Below are positions 4,617 to 6,830 of a stretch of 6,830 nucleotides of DNA, piece by piece. The number at the start of each line of letters is the position of its first letter. The first letter of the stretch is position 1. The notes under the pieces are model-generated. The model was given only the letters and a program-made list of their open reading frames with translations. It had not been told where the DNA came from and did no database searches. Source of the stretch: an uncultured Steroidobacteraceae bacterium (GTDB lineage Bacteria; Pseudomonadota; Gammaproteobacteria; Steroidobacterales; Steroidobacteraceae); NCBI GenBank assembly GCA_955652625.1, contig CATPBM010000370.1:1-6830 (forward strand). Direction: 5' to 3'. The translations under genes were made by a program, and so were the position numbers.

Positions 4617-6734
4617 CTACCCAGAGAGGCCCGGCGGCGCCTGGAGCGCACGCAGGAACTCGAGGAAGCTGGGGTAGAGCAGTTCGTTGCCGTACCCGCT
4701 GAGGTGGTCGCCGTCAAAGAAAAGCGGGATGCCCTGCCGGATCGCCTCACAGGTCGCGTGCGGACAGAGTATGTCGAACGGGTCCCAGATCGAGACCTGC
4801 CTATCCTTCAGGCGCTCCATCGCATGCAGGACCGGGGCTCGGTACGCCAGCATCTTCGCCCGGGGCATGCTCAGGCCCGCCGCACACACCGGATTGTGGC
4901 GGTTGAACCAGTCGGAGCACCGAAAGGGCGGCGACGGGAAGATCGGTTTGGGAGCTTCCAGGACGACCTGCAGACCCCTGGCTTCGAGGAGTTTGAGCCC
5001 TTGGGCCGCCTCAGCCACCGCGGTCGGCTGCGCGGCCCGCAGCTCCTGCCATGTGTCCTGCACGGTGCGCGCGGAATAGGTTGCCCATTGGTTGCCGAGC
5101 CGTGGCAATCGCAGCGCAGGCAGAAACAGCACATCGCCGGGACGGGCGCGTTTTGCAATGTCGTCGAGGAGCGCCGCGAAGTAGTGGCGGCAGGCGGGCG
5201 TGTGCGCGTGCAGCGCCACGTTGAGCGTCATGAAGTCGCAGGCACTTCGAAAATACAGCGTCACGTCGTACGGTTGCTCGCGGGTCAGCCTGATCAGCAG
5301 TGTGTTGTAGGCGGGCGCGTGCGAATCGCCCGCCACGAACAATTGGACGTTGTGGCCCTGACAGCCGCTGCGGTGCGACTGCCATTCCCCGCCACCGGCG
5401 AAAGGCTGGTAGAACCGCGACACGTGGCAGGTGGCGCCCGGCGAGTCCGCACCCATCCAACCGGCGGGATGCCAGATCTGCCCCTGGCGGGTCACGCTCA
5501 AGGACAAGCGGCGTCGATGCGCTTCCAGGACACCGGCGGAATACCACAGGACCAGCACGCAGGTAAGGGCGCTGGCGATGACGGCCAGCGGCGGAATCCT
5601 GCGGAAGCCGCGCCGAAAGGGCGTCTCCACCCAACGGTAGGACGCTTCGGCCAGCGCGGCGATCATCACCAGCGCGGCGATCCTGGTGGCGACGGTTTCG
5701 AGCCCCGCCGTCCAGCGCAACAGCGCATACACCGGCCAGTGCCACAGATACAGGGAGTAGGAGCGCGTGCCGATCCACATCAGTGGGGCCGAGGACAACA
5801 CGCGCACCGGTCGGCCGCCCCCGGCCATGATCGCGCCGTCGATCGCTCCGGCAGTGCCGAGCACCGCCGCCAGGCCCCAGGGTACCGGGAAGGCGCTTTC
5901 GCGGCTGAAGACGAAGCCGGCAGCAATCAGCGCGAACGATATCCACAGTTGCGCGCCACGCGGCCGCTGCGTGGCGGTACGGTTTTCGTGAAGCTGAAAC
6001 AAGAGCGCGCCCGCACCAAGCTCCCAGAAACGGCTCGGGAGCGAGTAGTACGCGTCCGCCGGAAAGCTGGCAGTGAGGTAGGCCGAATACCCCAGCGATG
6101 CCAACGTCAGGCTCGCGAGCATCGAGTGAGCGATGAGCCGCGCGGCGTCGGTGCGCGTACGCAGTTTCAGCCAGGCAAAGAACACCAGCGGGTAGAGCCA
6201 GTAGAACTGCTCTTCGACGCCGAGCGACCAGGTGTGGGCAGAAGGATTGAAGTCGACACGTGGCGCGAAATACGGGTCCCCGTAGTGCATCATGAAATAG
6301 TTGGAAAGGCCCCAGAACGCGGACGCGGCGGTGTCGTCATTCGTGCTTGCGAGCCAGGAGTCCGGAACTATCAGAATCGTCGCTACGCAGATGACCATCA
6401 GACATACCAGCAGTGCCGGCAGAATGCGGCGCGCGCGCCGCGCATAGAAGGCGGCCGCGAAACGCAGCAGGCTGCTCGAGTCGAGCTGGAGCATCGAGCG
6501 GCTGATCACGTAGCCGGAAATGACCAGGAACACGTCGACGCCGGCGAAGCCGCCGGGCAGCCAGCTGGGCTGCATGTGAAAGACCATCACCGCGAGGACC
6601 GCGACCGCCCGCAGGGCGTCGATCGCCGTGAGGTGTCCGCCCGCCCGTGCGCTGAGCTGTGCGGCTTTGGCGTCGGTCCGCATTCGGGGACTGTTCATTC
6701 CGCGATGCGCTCCAGGCGGCACGGACAATGGCAT
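4617..6734 (-). CDS. Membrane O-acyltransferase with C-terminal SGNH domain (OafA/YrhL type)
   Basis: A 705-residue protein with two parts. Residues about 33-400 are an acyltransferase-3 membrane domain of roughly ten helices. Its signatures are IDALRAVAVLAVMVFH (38-53, conserved His53), GGFAGVDVFLVISGY (61-75), RRARRILPA (99-107), WSLGVEEQFYW (169-179), YSLYLWHWP (326-334) and VETPFRR (369-375). A periplasmic SGNH domain follows (about 430-700) with GDSHA (Ser471) and DGDHLS (Asp674 or Asp676, His677). Such proteins move an acyl group across the inner membrane and attach it to O-antigen, exopolysaccharide or another glycan; the SGNH part is thought to make the final transfer. The substrate is not readable here. 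The start is uncertain: ATG 6734 has no Shine-Dalgarno sequence, ATG 6698 has GGAG 11 bases upstream, and ATG 6683 is also possible. All keep the full domain. A probable upstream gene ends 45 nt before, suggesting an operon. Confidence 0.92.
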   Translation of the reverse strand: MPLSVPPGAHRGMNSPRMRTDAKAAQLSARAGGHLTAIDALRAVAVLAVMVFHMQPSWLPGGFAGVDVFLVISGYVISRSMLQLDSSSLLRFAAAFYARRARRILPALLVCLMVICVATILIVPDSWLASTNDDTAASAFWGLSNYFMMHYGDPYFAPRVDFNPSAHTWSLGVEEQFYWLYPLVFFAWLKLRTRTDAARLIAHSMLASLTLASLGYSAYLTASFPADAYYSLPSRFWELGAGALLFQLHENRTATQRPRGAQLWISFALIAAGFVFSRESAFPVPWGLAAVLGTAGAIDGAIMAGGGRPVRVLSSAPLMWIGTRSYSLYLWHWPVYALLRWTAGLETVATRIAALVMIAALAEASYRWVETPFRRGFRRIPPLAVIASALTCVLVLWYSAGVLEAHRRRLSLSVTRQGQIWHPAGWMGADSPGATCHVSRFYQPFAGGGEWQSHRSGCQGHNVQLFVAGDSHAPAYNTLLIRLTREQPYDVTLYFRSACDFMTLNVALHAHTPACRHYFAALLDDIAKRARPGDVLFLPALRLPRLGNQWATYSARTVQDTWQELRAAQPTAVAEAAQGLKLLEARGLQVVLEAPKPIFPSPPFRCSDWFNRHNPVCAAGLSMPRAKMLAYRAPVLHAMERLKDRQVSIWDPFDILCPHATCEAIRQGIPLFFDGDHLSGYGNELLYPSFLEFLRALQAPPGLSG

Positions 6735-6764
6735 TTTGCGCCAAAGCCGTCCGATGTTCTGGTC

Positions 6765-6780
6765 AGCGCGCCGGCGCGCT
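6765..6780. repeat. 16-bp perfect palindrome AGCGCGCCGGCGCGCT
   Basis: It lies between the acyltransferase gene and the probable upstream gene, starting on the last base of that gene's stop codon. As RNA it gives a 6-bp GC stem with a CCGG loop but no U-run, so it is not a typical intrinsic terminator. It could slow polymerase, protect a 3' end, or be chance in GC-rich DNA. Confidence 0.4.
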
Positions 6781-6830
6781 CAGCGCCCCGACCGTCCGGC
6801 CAGCTGATCGAGCGCCCGGATCTGCAGCGC
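6780..6830 (-). CDS. Probable C-terminal end of an upstream gene (partial)
   Basis: Reading leftward from the right edge, 16 codons (ALQIRALDQLAGRSGR) end in TGA at 6782-6780. The sequence is helical and polar with high G/C at third positions, as expected for the end of a real gene. It precedes the acyltransferase gene in the same direction. The fragment is too short to name, and another reading frame of the edge is also open, so the gene is only probable. Confidence 0.35.
   Translation of the reverse strand, partial: ALQIRALDQLAGRSGR

Noticed and set aside
4612..4632. Possible hairpin GGGCTCT / AGAGGCCC between the LysR-type and acyltransferase genes
   Set aside because: The stem needs a bulge, lies partly in coding sequence and has no U-run on either strand; not a credible terminator.
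5011..5946. Leftward alternative frame inside the acyltransferase gene
   Set aside because: The overlapping frame carries all acyltransferase and SGNH signatures; this one is Arg-rich and motif-free.
1..6830. CRISPR array, tRNA, rRNA, insertion sequence or toxin-antitoxin pair
   Set aside because: No spaced direct repeats, cloverleaf, transposase motif or paired small toxin/antitoxin genes were seen on either strand.

Overview
The window is GC-rich, gene-dense DNA from a proteobacterium. The gene set suggests a gammaproteobacterium (Xanthomonadales, Nevskiales or Steroidobacterales type), but this is inferred from gene content and base composition, not from a marker gene. I see no rRNA, tRNA, CRISPR array, insertion sequence or phage gene. 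It reads as ordinary chromosome with mixed housekeeping and accessory functions.

Left part (1-2653). A 2Fe-2S/FAD/NAD(P)H reductase of the kind often annotated CDP-6-deoxy-delta-3,4-glucoseen reductase runs rightward. It meets, with a 15-nt overlap of 3' ends, a leftward gene for a 129-residue protein with three membrane segments. That gene is divergent from a ketoacyl-ACP synthase III (FabH family). The 80-bp gap between them holds a strong Shine-Dalgarno sequence, a TACAAT -10 element and nested inverted repeats.

Middle part (2654-3659). Leftward genes dominate. A 39-codon ribosomal protein THX gene lies just downstream of a single-RRM, glycine-tailed RNA-binding protein, with an intrinsic terminator between them. 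THX may therefore depend on read-through. Further upstream is a candidate 62-residue single-pass membrane protein with coding-like third positions.

Right part (3660-6830). A LysR-type regulator runs rightward. It faces a large leftward membrane acyltransferase with a C-terminal SGNH domain (OafA/YrhL type, surface polysaccharide O-acylation). The right edge cuts what is probably the last codons of another leftward gene, so the acyltransferase is likely distal in an operon.

No complete novel multi-gene system is visible. The points most worth checking are: two genes whose start codon lies six bases after a TACAAT box (predicted leaderless mRNAs), the THX gene behind a terminator, the isolated FabH paralogue with a C-terminal tail of about 46 residues, and the palindromes in the divergent intergenic region.
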